Shown: piece by piece, positions 16,766 through 23,456 of the stretch
Numbering within the stretch: the first letter of the stretch is position 1
How the letters are laid out: every line of letters starts with the position of its first letter
Assembly: GCF_047920995.1 (NCBI RefSeq)
Contig: NZ_JBLRWZ010000034.1
Location: forward strand, 1-25,552
Reading direction: 5' to 3'
Length of the DNA stretch: 25,552 nt
DNA from: Aliidiomarina sp047920995
Lineage (GTDB): Bacteria > Pseudomonadota > Gammaproteobacteria > Enterobacterales > Alteromonadaceae
Notes under the pieces: generated by a model
What the model was told of the DNA's origin: nothing
What the model saw: the letters and a program-made list of their open reading frames with translations, nothing else
The model's database searches: none
Translations under genes and position numbers: made by a program

Positions 16766-17203
16766 TTAGGGCTTTAATACGGCTAAAATGATAATGATAA
16801 ATAATAAAATCACCGGCATTTCGTTAAACCAACGGAACCAACGCCCTGAGCGGGTGATTTGATCATTCTTAAAATCGCGCAGCAAGGTAAAGCAATATAA
16901 GTGGTACACCACGAGCACAAGCACTAATGCGAGCTTAATGTGCATCCAGCCACTCATGCGCAACCAATCGAGGCCATAGATATAGATCATGCCGAAGCCA
17001 AAAATTAGCGTGAGTACCATAAATGGCGTAATAAAGAAGAGTAGCCGCCGCTCCATAATCTTTAATTGTGCATGTACTTTCGGCTCAACCGATTCGGCAT
17101 GATAAACAAACAGGCGGGGTAAATAAAAAATGCCCGCGAACCACGCCACCATAAAGATTAGATGTAGCGCTTTAAACCATTGAAAAACTAAGAATTCTGT
17201 CAT
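16766..17203 (-). CDS. hemJ: HemJ-type protoporphyrinogen IX oxidase (UPF0093)
   Basis: HemJ is an integral membrane enzyme that oxidises protoporphyrinogen IX to protoporphyrin IX, replacing HemG or HemY in many bacteria. The 145-residue product has four predicted membrane segments (about 10-30, 55-77, 86-106, 128-144). The conserved pattern is present: H14 in FKALHLIFMVAWFAGIFYLPR, R30, and H88 with K90 in WMHIKLALV. I start at the ATG at 17203, with AGGT about 7 bases upstream. An ATG at 17257 would add 18 charged residues that are not typical of the family. It shares this strand with pyrB and hemL and is divergent from the DUF6776 gene. Function is inferred from family. Confidence 0.88.
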   Translation of the reverse strand: MTEFLVFQWFKALHLIFMVAWFAGIFYLPRLFVYHAESVEPKVHAQLKIMERRLLFFITPFMVLTLIFGFGMIYIYGLDWLRMSGWMHIKLALVLVLVVYHLYCFTLLRDFKNDQITRSGRWFRWFNEMPVILLFIIIILAVLKP

Positions 17204-17267
17204 TATGCACCTGTAGTGGTTAAAAGCGCCAAAGCGCTGCTTTCGTAGCCTGTTCATCGAGTTTTAG

Positions 17268-17296
17268 TTAACATCATGTCGCCAATAATTTAGCAT
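17268..17296 (+). promoter_or_regulatory. Putative promoter of the DUF6776-like gene
   Basis: TTAACA (17268-17273, 5/6 to TTGACA) and TAGCAT (17291-17296, 4/6 to TATAAT) are separated by 17 bases. They lie about 30 bases before the ATG of the coiled-coil gene, within the divergent gap shared with hemJ. I see no equally good promoter for hemJ on the other strand. Confidence 0.5.
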
Positions 17297-17326
17297 AAGC
17301 ATCTGCGAAACAATAGGAATCAAAGC

Positions 17327-18055
17327 ATGCACCGGAAACCATCAGAAACACGAGAGCAGAGTGAAACGCGTAGGCTAGTTTTGCTATTTATCGGGATCGC
17401 GATAGCGTTTTCTGTTGCAGGCTATTTGGTGGGGAACATCCGCTTGATCTATTTGGAGCAAGAAGCCCGTTTATTTGCGCAGCAACGTGATAGCCTGCAC
17501 CAACGTATGCAGCAACAAGAATATCGGAGTAACATTCTGCAGGTTGAGCTGGATGTGGAGCGGGCGGCAACGCAAGCGCTGCAACAAGAGCTGCGCCTTA
17601 CCCAAGATGAGAACGCAAATATTCGCCGCGAGTTAACCTTCTATCAGCGTGTAATGGCGCCTGAATTAAATGCCGATGGCATTAGCATTGATTCTATGAC
17701 AGTGAATGCCTTACCGGGCACCAATAGCTTCTATTTTCGTTTGATTTTGCTGCAACAAGAACGTATTCAGCAACTTGCCCAAGGCTCGTTACGGTTAACC
17801 TTGCGTGGTTTGCGAGATGGCGCACGCCAAGAATACAGCTTGCTCACACTGGCAGGCATAGATGAAGGTTCTACTCAGTTCGTAATGAGTTATTTTTCCT
17901 TAACAGAGGGAAGCTTTACATTACCGGAGAATTTTGTGCCAGAAACATTACATGTAAATGTGCGTTCACGGCAAGGCCGACAAACAGAACGCACCTTCCA
18001 GTGGCAACAATTAATTACTGCAGAGCCAGAAGAGCAGGAACACAACGCGAATTAA
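17327..18055 (+). CDS. Membrane-anchored coiled-coil protein, DUF6776-like
   Basis: The 242-residue protein has a charged cytoplasmic N-terminus (1-16), one membrane segment at about 17-36, a long Gln/Glu/Arg-rich coiled coil at about 42-108 ending in LTFYQRVMAPE, and a beta-rich C-terminal domain (about 117-230) presumably in the periplasm. This architecture and its place just before erpA match the uncharacterised gammaproteobacterial family I know as DUF6776. In Pseudomonas and relatives such a gene can be next to a bactofilin gene upstream of erpA, which hints at an envelope or cell-shape role; no bactofilin is present here. The ATG follows AGGA by about 9 bases. Family assignment is from memory of the pattern, and function is unknown. 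Confidence 0.85.
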   Translation: MHRKPSETREQSETRRLVLLFIGIAIAFSVAGYLVGNIRLIYLEQEARLFAQQRDSLHQRMQQQEYRSNILQVELDVERAATQALQQELRLTQDENANIRRELTFYQRVMAPELNADGISIDSMTVNALPGTNSFYFRLILLQQERIQQLAQGSLRLTLRGLRDGARQEYSLLTLAGIDEGSTQFVMSYFSLTEGSFTLPENFVPETLHVNVRSRQGRQTERTFQWQQLITAEPEEQEHNAN

Positions 18056-18066
18056 ATGCGTAGCTG

Positions 18067-18095
18067 TTGATCGCTTACCCAGCATAAGCGACAAT
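18067..18095 (+). promoter_or_regulatory. Putative erpA promoter with internal dyad
   Basis: TTGATC (18067-18072) and GACAAT (18090-18095) are 17 bases apart, each a 4/6 match. Between and overlapping them is a perfect 7-bp dyad, TCGCTTA (18071-18077) and TAAGCGA (18085-18091), separated by CCCAGCA. No T-run follows, so it looks more like an operator than a terminator. E. coli erpA is controlled by IscR; this dyad does not obviously match IscR consensus sites as I recall them. Confidence 0.4.
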
Positions 18096-18134
18096 ACGGG
18101 TATTGAAGTTTTATTAAGCCTTGGAGCAACCGCG

Positions 18135-18482
18135 ATGAGTGAAGTACAGCAAGCGATGCCGATTGAGTTTTCTGAATCAGCTGCGATTCGAGTGCGGACG
18201 TTAATTGCCGAAGAAGAAAATCCACAACTGAAGTTACGCGTGTTCGTTTCCGGCGGCGGTTGTTCTGGTTTCCAGTATGGGTTTACTTTTGATGAAAAAG
18301 TGAATCCAGGTGATATGGAAATTCAAAAAGAAGGGGTAACCCTAGTAGTAGATCCAATGAGCCTACAATACTTGGTAGGCGGTGTTGTGGATTATGAAGA
18401 AGGGTTGCAAGGTGCGCGATTCTTTGTAAACAACCCAAATGCAACTACCACATGCGGCTGTGGAGCCTCGTTCGCCGTATAA
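18135..18482 (+). CDS. erpA: Iron-sulfur cluster insertion protein ErpA
   Basis: ErpA is an A-type carrier that delivers [4Fe-4S] clusters to targets such as the isoprenoid enzymes IspG/IspH. The 115-residue protein keeps the three cluster-binding cysteines: C43 in SGGGCSGFQY, and C107 and C109 in the C-terminal TTCGCGASFAV. Its length matches E. coli ErpA and its N-terminus is ErpA-like rather than IscA. GGAG lies about 9 bases before the ATG. It is 79 bases after the DUF6776-like gene and 253 bases before the next predicted start. No terminator is evident after it. Confidence 0.97.
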   Translation: MSEVQQAMPIEFSESAAIRVRTLIAEEENPQLKLRVFVSGGGCSGFQYGFTFDEKVNPGDMEIQKEGVTLVVDPMSLQYLVGGVVDYEEGLQGARFFVNNPNATTTCGCGASFAV

Positions 18483-18564
18483 TTCTTTGCAAATGTGCAT
18501 ATCCCTGTTGCAAAATTGTACTGCCATGCAGCGCTTGAGTTGCTAGCCCTTGGCCTTAATGAAA

Positions 18565-18607
18565 GGTTAAAACCTACTTAATTCCTCATAGTATCGATAT
18601 TTTAACC
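18565..18607. repeat. GGTTAAAA inverted repeats upstream of the secreted-protein gene
   Basis: GGTTAAAACC (18565-18574) is followed by TTTTAACC (18600-18607), an 8-bp inverted repeat with a 27-base AT-rich spacer. GGTTAAAG recurs at 18720-18727 next to the ribosome site, and the exact reverse complement GGTTTTAACC lies at 19282-19291 before pepQ. These could be binding sites of a regulator, or chance matches in AT-rich DNA. Nothing else was recognised in the 18483-18735 gap. Confidence 0.35.
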
Positions 18608-18735
18608 GGTGAATAATTAACAAAATCGCTACACAAAAGCACTTGCGTTTTTACTCTGTAAGCGAAAAAATGACCAACGATTCAAACACCACACGTTCTT
18701 GTAAGTGTATTCTTAGCAAGGTTAAAGGAAGTTTT

Positions 18736-19182
18736 ATGAATCGATGGTTTGTTGTCATCGTTGCTTACATCATCAGTTTACCCTGCTTTGCAAATCCTGC
18801 TTTTGCTGGCCAACACGAACCTACTCGGCAATCGGCGCAGTTGAGCCAGATATTGCTGTATCAGGGCTTCGTGGGTGAAAATATTGGCAAAGATATTTGT
18901 TACAGCATTAGCGCGGATAATCGCCGCGAATTTCAAAATATCATCGATCGGCATAATCTCAGAATTCGTGGTATGTACACAGCTATTCGCTGTAATGGCC
19001 TCACTCTACTGCAGTTCGCAATTATCGCTGAAGCGGCCGACACCGGCTTATTACTTACCCGCAACTTACCGATTCGTTTAATACTCGAACATGATAACAA
19101 TGGCCATTCCATTTTAGAGTGGGCGGAAACAACGGGGTATGGCAACTCACCTATTATTCGCGCTATCCGCGAACGTTCTTAA
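18736..19182 (+). CDS. Small secreted protein of unknown function (possibly DUF3718-like)
   Basis: I do not recognise this gene with confidence. From the ATG at 18736 (AAGGAAG about 5 bases upstream) it encodes 148 residues. A clear Sec signal peptide has hydrophobic core FVVIVAYIISL and a likely cut after AFA at 24. The mature chain has only two cysteines, C55 and C86, which could form a disulfide, around the pattern DICYSISADNRREF and IRCNGLTLLQFA. This C...CNG...FA pattern resembles the DUF3718 family of small gammaproteobacterial exported proteins. The C-terminal half (LILEHDNNGHSILEWAE) recalls one ankyrin-like helix pair. An upstream start at 18643 would place the signal peptide internally and is rejected. 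It stands alone between erpA and pepQ, probably with its own promoter. Confidence 0.75.
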   Translation: MNRWFVVIVAYIISLPCFANPAFAGQHEPTRQSAQLSQILLYQGFVGENIGKDICYSISADNRREFQNIIDRHNLRIRGMYTAIRCNGLTLLQFAIIAEAADTGLLLTRNLPIRLILEHDNNGHSILEWAETTGYGNSPIIRAIRERS

Positions 19183-19303
19183 GCCACACCTTCAACTAAT
19201 AGAAACTACCTTTCACCACGCTGCGTTTCAGTGTTAACGCGGAATTTGTTATCATGTGTAGTAGCCGATAGATTTATGTCTGGTTTTAACCCTCGAGGAT
19301 TCT

Positions 19304-20608
19304 ATGAGTTATTATTTAAAGCATTTGCAAGTAGTTGCCGAACGGTTTGATGAAGCGTTAACGAGCCAAGGCTTTGATAGCGTTTTGATTTATGCTGGGC
19401 AACCACGGGTTGCATTCTTAGATGATAATGCCTACCCCTATCGCGTGAATCCATTTTTTAAATATTGGGTACCGGTAACAGAGAGCCCGAAAAGCTTTAT
19501 TTTTTACCGCAAAGGAGAGAAGCCACGAGTATTCTTGTTTCAAGCTCGGGATTTCTGGCATGCGCAGCCACAACTGCCACCAGGTGAATGGAAAGAAGCC
19601 TGTGATGTTACCATTATCGATAATCTCGCTTCTGTGCGCAGTGCATTAGGCAAAGAGCTCGAGAATACCGCATTGCTTGGCGAAACATTCCCGCCAATCG
19701 ATGAGTGGCCGGTAGCGGCAATTAATCCACAAGGGTTGATTGATCACCTGCATTTCCAACGCGCGGTAAAAACCGAGTGGGAAATCGATAACATGCGCAA
19801 GGCTAACGTACTTGCGGCGCGCGGCCATAACGCGGCCCGAGATGCGTTTTTTGCAGGTAAATCGGAATTAGAAATTAATCAGGCGTATTTGCAGGCAATG
19901 AAGTTTCGCGAAACGCAGGTGCCGTACAACAGTATTGTGGCGTTGAATCAACACGGTGCGGTATTACACTACGATGTGTACGACCCTGAAGCACCAGCCG
20001 AACATCGCTCGTTTTTAATTGATGCAGGCGCCTATTACAACGGCTACTGTGCCGATATCACCCGTAGCTATGCGGCCAAAGATGGCTTTTACGCAGAGCT
20101 AATTGAAGCAGTTGATACTGCTGAACAAGCCATTATCGCCGATGTGCAGCCAGGTGTTTCTTATCTTGATTTGCATGTAAGTATGCATCAAAAGATTGCG
20201 CAGATTCTCGCAGAGTTTGGTTTCTTCAAAGTAGATGCGAACACAATTTATGAACGCGGTTATACCCGAGCGTTCTTCCCGCATGGCTTGGGCCACTTTA
20301 TCGGCTTACAGGTGCATGATGTGGGTGGTTTCTTGAAGAATGCCCAAGGTGATGCGTTTGAACGTAATCCGCAGCATCCATTTTTGCGGTTATTGCGTGA
20401 AGTAGAAGAAAACCAAGTGTTTACCATTGAACCTGGCATCTACGTAGTAGACCAATTGCTAGAAGAATTTGATGGTAATGAAGATTTCAACTGGAATCGA
20501 ATTGCGGAGCTGCGCCCATTTGGTGGTGTTCGCATTGAAGACAGTGTGCGCGTAACTGCAAACGGTGCAGAAAATATCACCCGTGATGCGTTTACTAGTT
20601 TGCAATAA
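19304..20608 (+). CDS. pepQ: Xaa-Pro dipeptidase (prolidase)
   Basis: PepQ hydrolyses dipeptides with C-terminal proline in the cytoplasm, completing degradation of proline-containing peptides. The 434-residue protein has a creatinase-like N-domain and a pita-bread M24 domain with all five metal ligands: D240 (FLIDAGAYY), D251 (CADITRSY), H331 (PHGLGHFIGLQVHD), E376 (FTIEPGIY) and E412 (GVRIEDSV). The length and sequence style are those of the Alteromonas/Shewanella/E. coli PepQ group. Some members of it, the Alteromonas OPAA enzymes, have side activity on organophosphate esters; whether this one does cannot be read from sequence. GAGGA lies about 5-6 bases before the ATG. A strong terminator follows. 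Confidence 0.97.
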   Translation: MSYYLKHLQVVAERFDEALTSQGFDSVLIYAGQPRVAFLDDNAYPYRVNPFFKYWVPVTESPKSFIFYRKGEKPRVFLFQARDFWHAQPQLPPGEWKEACDVTIIDNLASVRSALGKELENTALLGETFPPIDEWPVAAINPQGLIDHLHFQRAVKTEWEIDNMRKANVLAARGHNAARDAFFAGKSELEINQAYLQAMKFRETQVPYNSIVALNQHGAVLHYDVYDPEAPAEHRSFLIDAGAYYNGYCADITRSYAAKDGFYAELIEAVDTAEQAIIADVQPGVSYLDLHVSMHQKIAQILAEFGFFKVDANTIYERGYTRAFFPHGLGHFIGLQVHDVGGFLKNAQGDAFERNPQHPFLRLLREVEENQVFTIEPGIYVVDQLLEEFDGNEDFNWNRIAELRPFGGVRIEDSVRVTANGAENITRDAFTSLQ

Positions 20609-20616
20609 AGTGTAAG

Positions 20617-20650
20617 TGCTGGTGGGCGCAATGCCTACCAGCATTTTTTT
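20617..20650 (+). terminator. Terminator after pepQ
   Basis: TGCTGGTGGGC and GCCTACCAGCA form an 11-bp stem with one G-T wobble and the loop GCAAT, followed by seven T residues, 9 bases after the pepQ stop. This is a canonical intrinsic terminator in the plus direction only; the minus strand lacks a T-run. Confidence 0.93.
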
Positions 20651-20712
20651 AAGGCACAATGTTTAAGGCACAGTGTTTAAGGCACAGTGTTTAAGGCACA
20701 GTGGGCACAATG
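20648..20712. repeat. 14-bp tandem repeat between pepQ and anmK
   Basis: Four head-to-tail copies of TTTAAGGCACAGTG (20648-20661 with AAT for AGT, 20662-20675, 20676-20689, 20690-20703) are followed by a truncated fifth copy, GGCACAATG (20704-20712). The first copy shares its T residues with the pepQ terminator, and the last ends one base before the anmK stop codon. The copies are nearly identical, suggesting recent slipped-strand expansion. No spacers are present, so this is not a CRISPR. Confidence 0.93.
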
Positions 20713-20713
20713 T

Positions 20714-21898
20714 TCAATGGGCGGGGAAATAACCACCTAGAATTGCCGGGCGGCTGGCGCCTGTAACCGAGCTAAGGTTGATTTGTTTACCAGCGCAATG
20801 TGCCCAGGCTAACCACGCAAATAGCACGCCTTCAACCCAATCTGGATGAACTCCTAACGCTTCAGTAGTAAGCCATGCCATTTTTGCTGGCGCATTACTC
20901 GCATTACTTGCATTACATGCGTTGGTAAGCTCTTGGCAGCGTTTCAGCAGTTGTTTGTTTTGCGCTCCGCCGCCACATACGTAAACTTCCAGTTCAGGCT
21001 GCGTAGCAACGCCCGCAAGCTGGATAATCGCATCGGTAAGGCTGCGTGCAGTGAGTTCTAACAATGTTGCCTGTACGTTCTCTGGAGATATCTGCGAACG
21101 GCGTTGTAATGCTTTTGCCAGCCAATTCGCTGTGAAGTACTCGCGCCCAGTGCTTTTGGGCCCTTGCCGGTGGAAATAGGGATCGCTAAGCAGCTCGGCA
21201 AGCAAAGAGCTATCTGCGGTTCCTTGCGCTGCCCATTCACCATTGCGATCAAATGGCGTATGCAGGTGTTTTTGCACCCAATGGTCCATTAGCGTATTAC
21301 CAGGCCCAGAATCAAAGCCTATTACCTTGGTAGCTGCACTGTCGTTGGCAATTTGGTGAGGAGGCAGGGCGGTAATGTTGGCAATACCGCCAATATTGGC
21401 AATCACCCGATAGCGATCCCGGCTCGCAAAAATCTGTTGGTGTAAAGCGGGCGCTAAGGGCGCACCTTCGCCACCTAAGGCAATGTCTTTCTGCCGAAAT
21501 TGGCCAACCACATCAATACCTGAAAGCGCTGCGATGGTATGTGGGCAACCGAGTTGTATGCTAAATGCGGGGGTAAGTTCGGGATGGTGGCGAATTGTTT
21601 GGCCATGGCTGCCAATGGCTCGAATGTTTTTGGCTTGTAATTGATTACGGCTGAGTAATTCTTGTATGCCAGCTACCACCGCCAGAGCAAACTGGCGGTC
21701 GGCAATACCGAAATGCACGATTTCATTGTTACCTGGGGTACATAAAAGTGCACAACGTTGTTGTAAATCAGCAGGTAGTGGCCAGCTTAGCGCGTCGGTT
21801 TGTTGTACGTTGCCACTGTTCGTTATGGTGGTAAGAACAATATCCAGCCCATCTAGGCTAGTGCCCGAGAGTACGCCTATATAGTGGCCACCGTGCAT
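20714..21898 (-). CDS. anmK: Anhydro-N-acetylmuramic acid kinase
   Basis: AnmK opens and phosphorylates 1,6-anhydro-MurNAc to MurNAc-6-phosphate in cell-wall recycling in the cytoplasm. The 394-residue ASKHA-fold protein shows the phosphate-1 motif GTSLDG (12-17), the catalytic base D196 in GFDSGPGNTLMD, and VCGGGAQN (307-314). Its ATG overlaps the mepM stop by one base (TAATG), so translation is probably coupled. An in-frame 9-bp repeat encodes ASN-ASN-like residues around 326-336, a low-complexity insert that is probably a surface loop. It is convergent with pepQ, with no obvious terminator of its own. Confidence 0.97.
   Translation of the reverse strand: MHGGHYIGVLSGTSLDGLDIVLTTITNSGNVQQTDALSWPLPADLQQRCALLCTPGNNEIVHFGIADRQFALAVVAGIQELLSRNQLQAKNIRAIGSHGQTIRHHPELTPAFSIQLGCPHTIAALSGIDVVGQFRQKDIALGGEGAPLAPALHQQIFASRDRYRVIANIGGIANITALPPHQIANDSAATKVIGFDSGPGNTLMDHWVQKHLHTPFDRNGEWAAQGTADSSLLAELLSDPYFHRQGPKSTGREYFTANWLAKALQRRSQISPENVQATLLELTARSLTDAIIQLAGVATQPELEVYVCGGGAQNKQLLKRCQELTNACNASNASNAPAKMAWLTTEALGVHPDWVEGVLFAWLAWAHCAGKQINLSSVTGASRPAILGGYFPAH
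20892..20918. repeat. In-frame 9-bp tandem repeat inside anmK
   Basis: Three adjacent copies of a 9-mer (GCATTACTC, GCATTACTT, GCATTACAT on the plus strand) lie in the anmK coding region. On the minus strand they encode repeated Asn-Ala-Ser/Cys triplets at residues 328-336. The 9-base period keeps the frame, so copy-number change would alter length without breaking the gene. Confidence 0.85.
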
Positions 21899-23205
21899 TA
21901 ATCTGCCATCGCAACATAGAAGCGCTTACGGCCTTCGATCATTGCTAACTTCTCATCGGCAATTGCTCTAAAGGCTACCATTTCAGAAGCCGGTAATGAT
22001 TCGGCTTCAGGCAGATTTACCGTACGCGGATTGCGATGCACGCCATCAACGAGGAATTCATAATGCAAGTGCGCGCCAGTTACCCGGCCAGTGGCACCAA
22101 CCCTACCAATAACCTGCCCTTGGCGCACGCGCTCGCCGTTTTGTACTTGCCGGCGGCTTAAGTGCAAATATTTAGTAACATAGCGCTCGCCGTGCTGAAT
22201 GAAAATATAGTGGCCGTTCAGATTGTTATAATTGCTCGCAATTACTCGGCCATCACCAGAGGCCATTACTGGCGTGCCGGTAGGGGCTACATAATCAATG
22301 CCGCGATGCGGCGCTACTCGGCCAGTTACAGGGTGTAATCTGCGCGGATTAAACTCTGATGATACGCGGTTAAATGCTACCGGAGCACGTAAGAAGGTTT
22401 TCCGCATATTGCGGCCTTCATCGGTGTAGTAATTACCATTCTCGTGCAGAATCGCACGGAAGGTATCACCTTGGTTTTTAAACTCGGCCGCTACGATGCG
22501 GCCAGTGCCAACATACTCACCATCAATAAAGCGCTCTTCATAGAGCACGCTAAATTCATCACCGCGGCGAATATCAAGAGCGAAATCCACGTCCCAACCG
22601 AATAGTTCGGCAAGGCTCATAATTTGCCCTTGGGTTAAGCCAGCCTGAACCCCAGCATTCCAGAAGTTGCTGGTAATTTCTGCCCGCGCAAAGGCAATGC
22701 GCACATCGGTAGTTTTTGCTTCCCGTGTACTGCTATAGGTACCGTCATCTTCGCGAACAATAACGAGAGTATCGGTTTCACTTAAGCGAAAATGTAGCGC
22801 CTGCAACTGGTTATCGGCGTCTTTGGCAAAACGTAAGGTATCACCAGGGTGAATGCGGCGCAGCAGGGCTGCATCTTCAGCTTGGGTTAAATCGTGGAGT
22901 TGACGTGCACTAAATCCCAAGCGCTGAAAAATACGCGCCATGCTATCGCCAGAGCGAATTTCATAATCTAACCAGGTGTAATCGCCGGTGGCGGCTTGCT
23001 CAGGCGCAGAGGTTTCGCCCAAGTGCAGTTCTAAATCGTAGCGTATGCCAGGCTCGAGTGCTTCGAACTTAGCCATATCGCGAGAAGCCTGCGCTTGTTC
23101 ACTGGGCCACACGAGCAATACGAGTAGCAGCAAACTTACGCTGGCGATAATAATTTGATGGCGCCTTGGTAAGCGTTGGAAAAAAGATTGAATTGGCTTC
23201 ACCAT
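21898..23205 (-). CDS. mepM: Murein DD-endopeptidase MepM-like (M23 family)
   Basis: This is a probable peptidoglycan hydrolase that cleaves peptide cross-links during wall growth. From the ATG at 23205 (GAGGA about 10 bases upstream) it has 435 residues: a short basic cytoplasmic start, a membrane anchor at about 17-34, a LysM/OapA-like region at about 78-126, and a C-terminal M23 domain. Zinc ligands are H300 and D304 (HRGIDY) and H381 in GAHLHYEF, with H348 in YLHLS; all are present, so it should be catalytically active. Length and layout match E. coli MepM (about 440). An upstream ATG at 23310 would add 35 residues and bury the anchor, so it is not chosen. It is coupled to anmK, which recycles wall fragments. 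Confidence 0.93.
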   Translation of the reverse strand: MVKPIQSFFQRLPRRHQIIIASVSLLLLVLLVWPSEQAQASRDMAKFEALEPGIRYDLELHLGETSAPEQAATGDYTWLDYEIRSGDSMARIFQRLGFSARQLHDLTQAEDAALLRRIHPGDTLRFAKDADNQLQALHFRLSETDTLVIVREDDGTYSSTREAKTTDVRIAFARAEITSNFWNAGVQAGLTQGQIMSLAELFGWDVDFALDIRRGDEFSVLYEERFIDGEYVGTGRIVAAEFKNQGDTFRAILHENGNYYTDEGRNMRKTFLRAPVAFNRVSSEFNPRRLHPVTGRVAPHRGIDYVAPTGTPVMASGDGRVIASNYNNLNGHYIFIQHGERYVTKYLHLSRRQVQNGERVRQGQVIGRVGATGRVTGAHLHYEFLVDGVHRNPRTVNLPEAESLPASEMVAFRAIADEKLAMIEGRKRFYVAMAD

Positions 23206-23237
23206 GGTGTTCTGGTCCTCTGTACTTCGTTCCGGCG

Positions 23238-23272
23238 CGCTTATTGTGAGTTGCTTTGTACAAAAAGTAAAC
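23238..23272 (-). promoter_or_regulatory. Putative mepM promoter and TTTGTACAAA palindrome
   Basis: On the minus strand TTTACT and, 17 bases later, CACAAT each match 4/6 of the sigma-70 consensus, about 35-65 bases before the mepM ATG. A perfect 10-bp palindrome TTTGTACAAA (23255-23264) lies between them, in an operator-like place. Support is by eye only. Confidence 0.33.
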
Positions 23273-23380
23273 GTTTGCCGCGTGTATTGTTCGACATCAG
23301 GGGAACGCATTTTAATTGATTGCTAGTGTCGCTTTGTTGCTATCATAGCATTATTCTTTAAATAAGCAGAAATTCAGCGC

Positions 23381-23409
23381 TTAAAAGCATCTGCTGATTC
23401 AAGTAGAAT
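23381..23409 (+). promoter_or_regulatory. Putative tyrS promoter
   Basis: TTAAAA (23381-23386, 4/6) and TAGAAT (23404-23409, 5/6) are 17 bases apart, about 48 bases before the tyrS ATG. A 6-bp inverted repeat, AGCAGA (23365-23370) and TCTGCT (23390-23395), surrounds the -35. No T-box or other recognised riboswitch is seen in the leader. Confidence 0.5.
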
Positions 23410-23456
23410 GCAGGATAACAAAAAAGTTCAGCGCATTTGAGTAAATTGGAGTAAAG

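Noticed and set aside
18643..18735. Upstream start for the small secreted protein
   Set aside because: It would place the signal peptide at residue 32 onwards and lacks an SD, while the ATG at 18736 has one.
20648..20712. Possible CRISPR-like array
   Set aside because: Repeat unit is 14 bp, head to tail with no spacers, and no cas genes are nearby; it is a simple tandem repeat.
23206..23310. Upstream ATG for mepM
   Set aside because: It adds 35 polar residues before the membrane anchor; the ATG at 23205 has GAGGA at a suitable distance and gives the normal length.
23341..23456. Riboswitch or T-box leader before tyrS
   Set aside because: The leader is short and has no T-box elements or terminator/antiterminator pair; such leaders are not expected in gammaproteobacteria.
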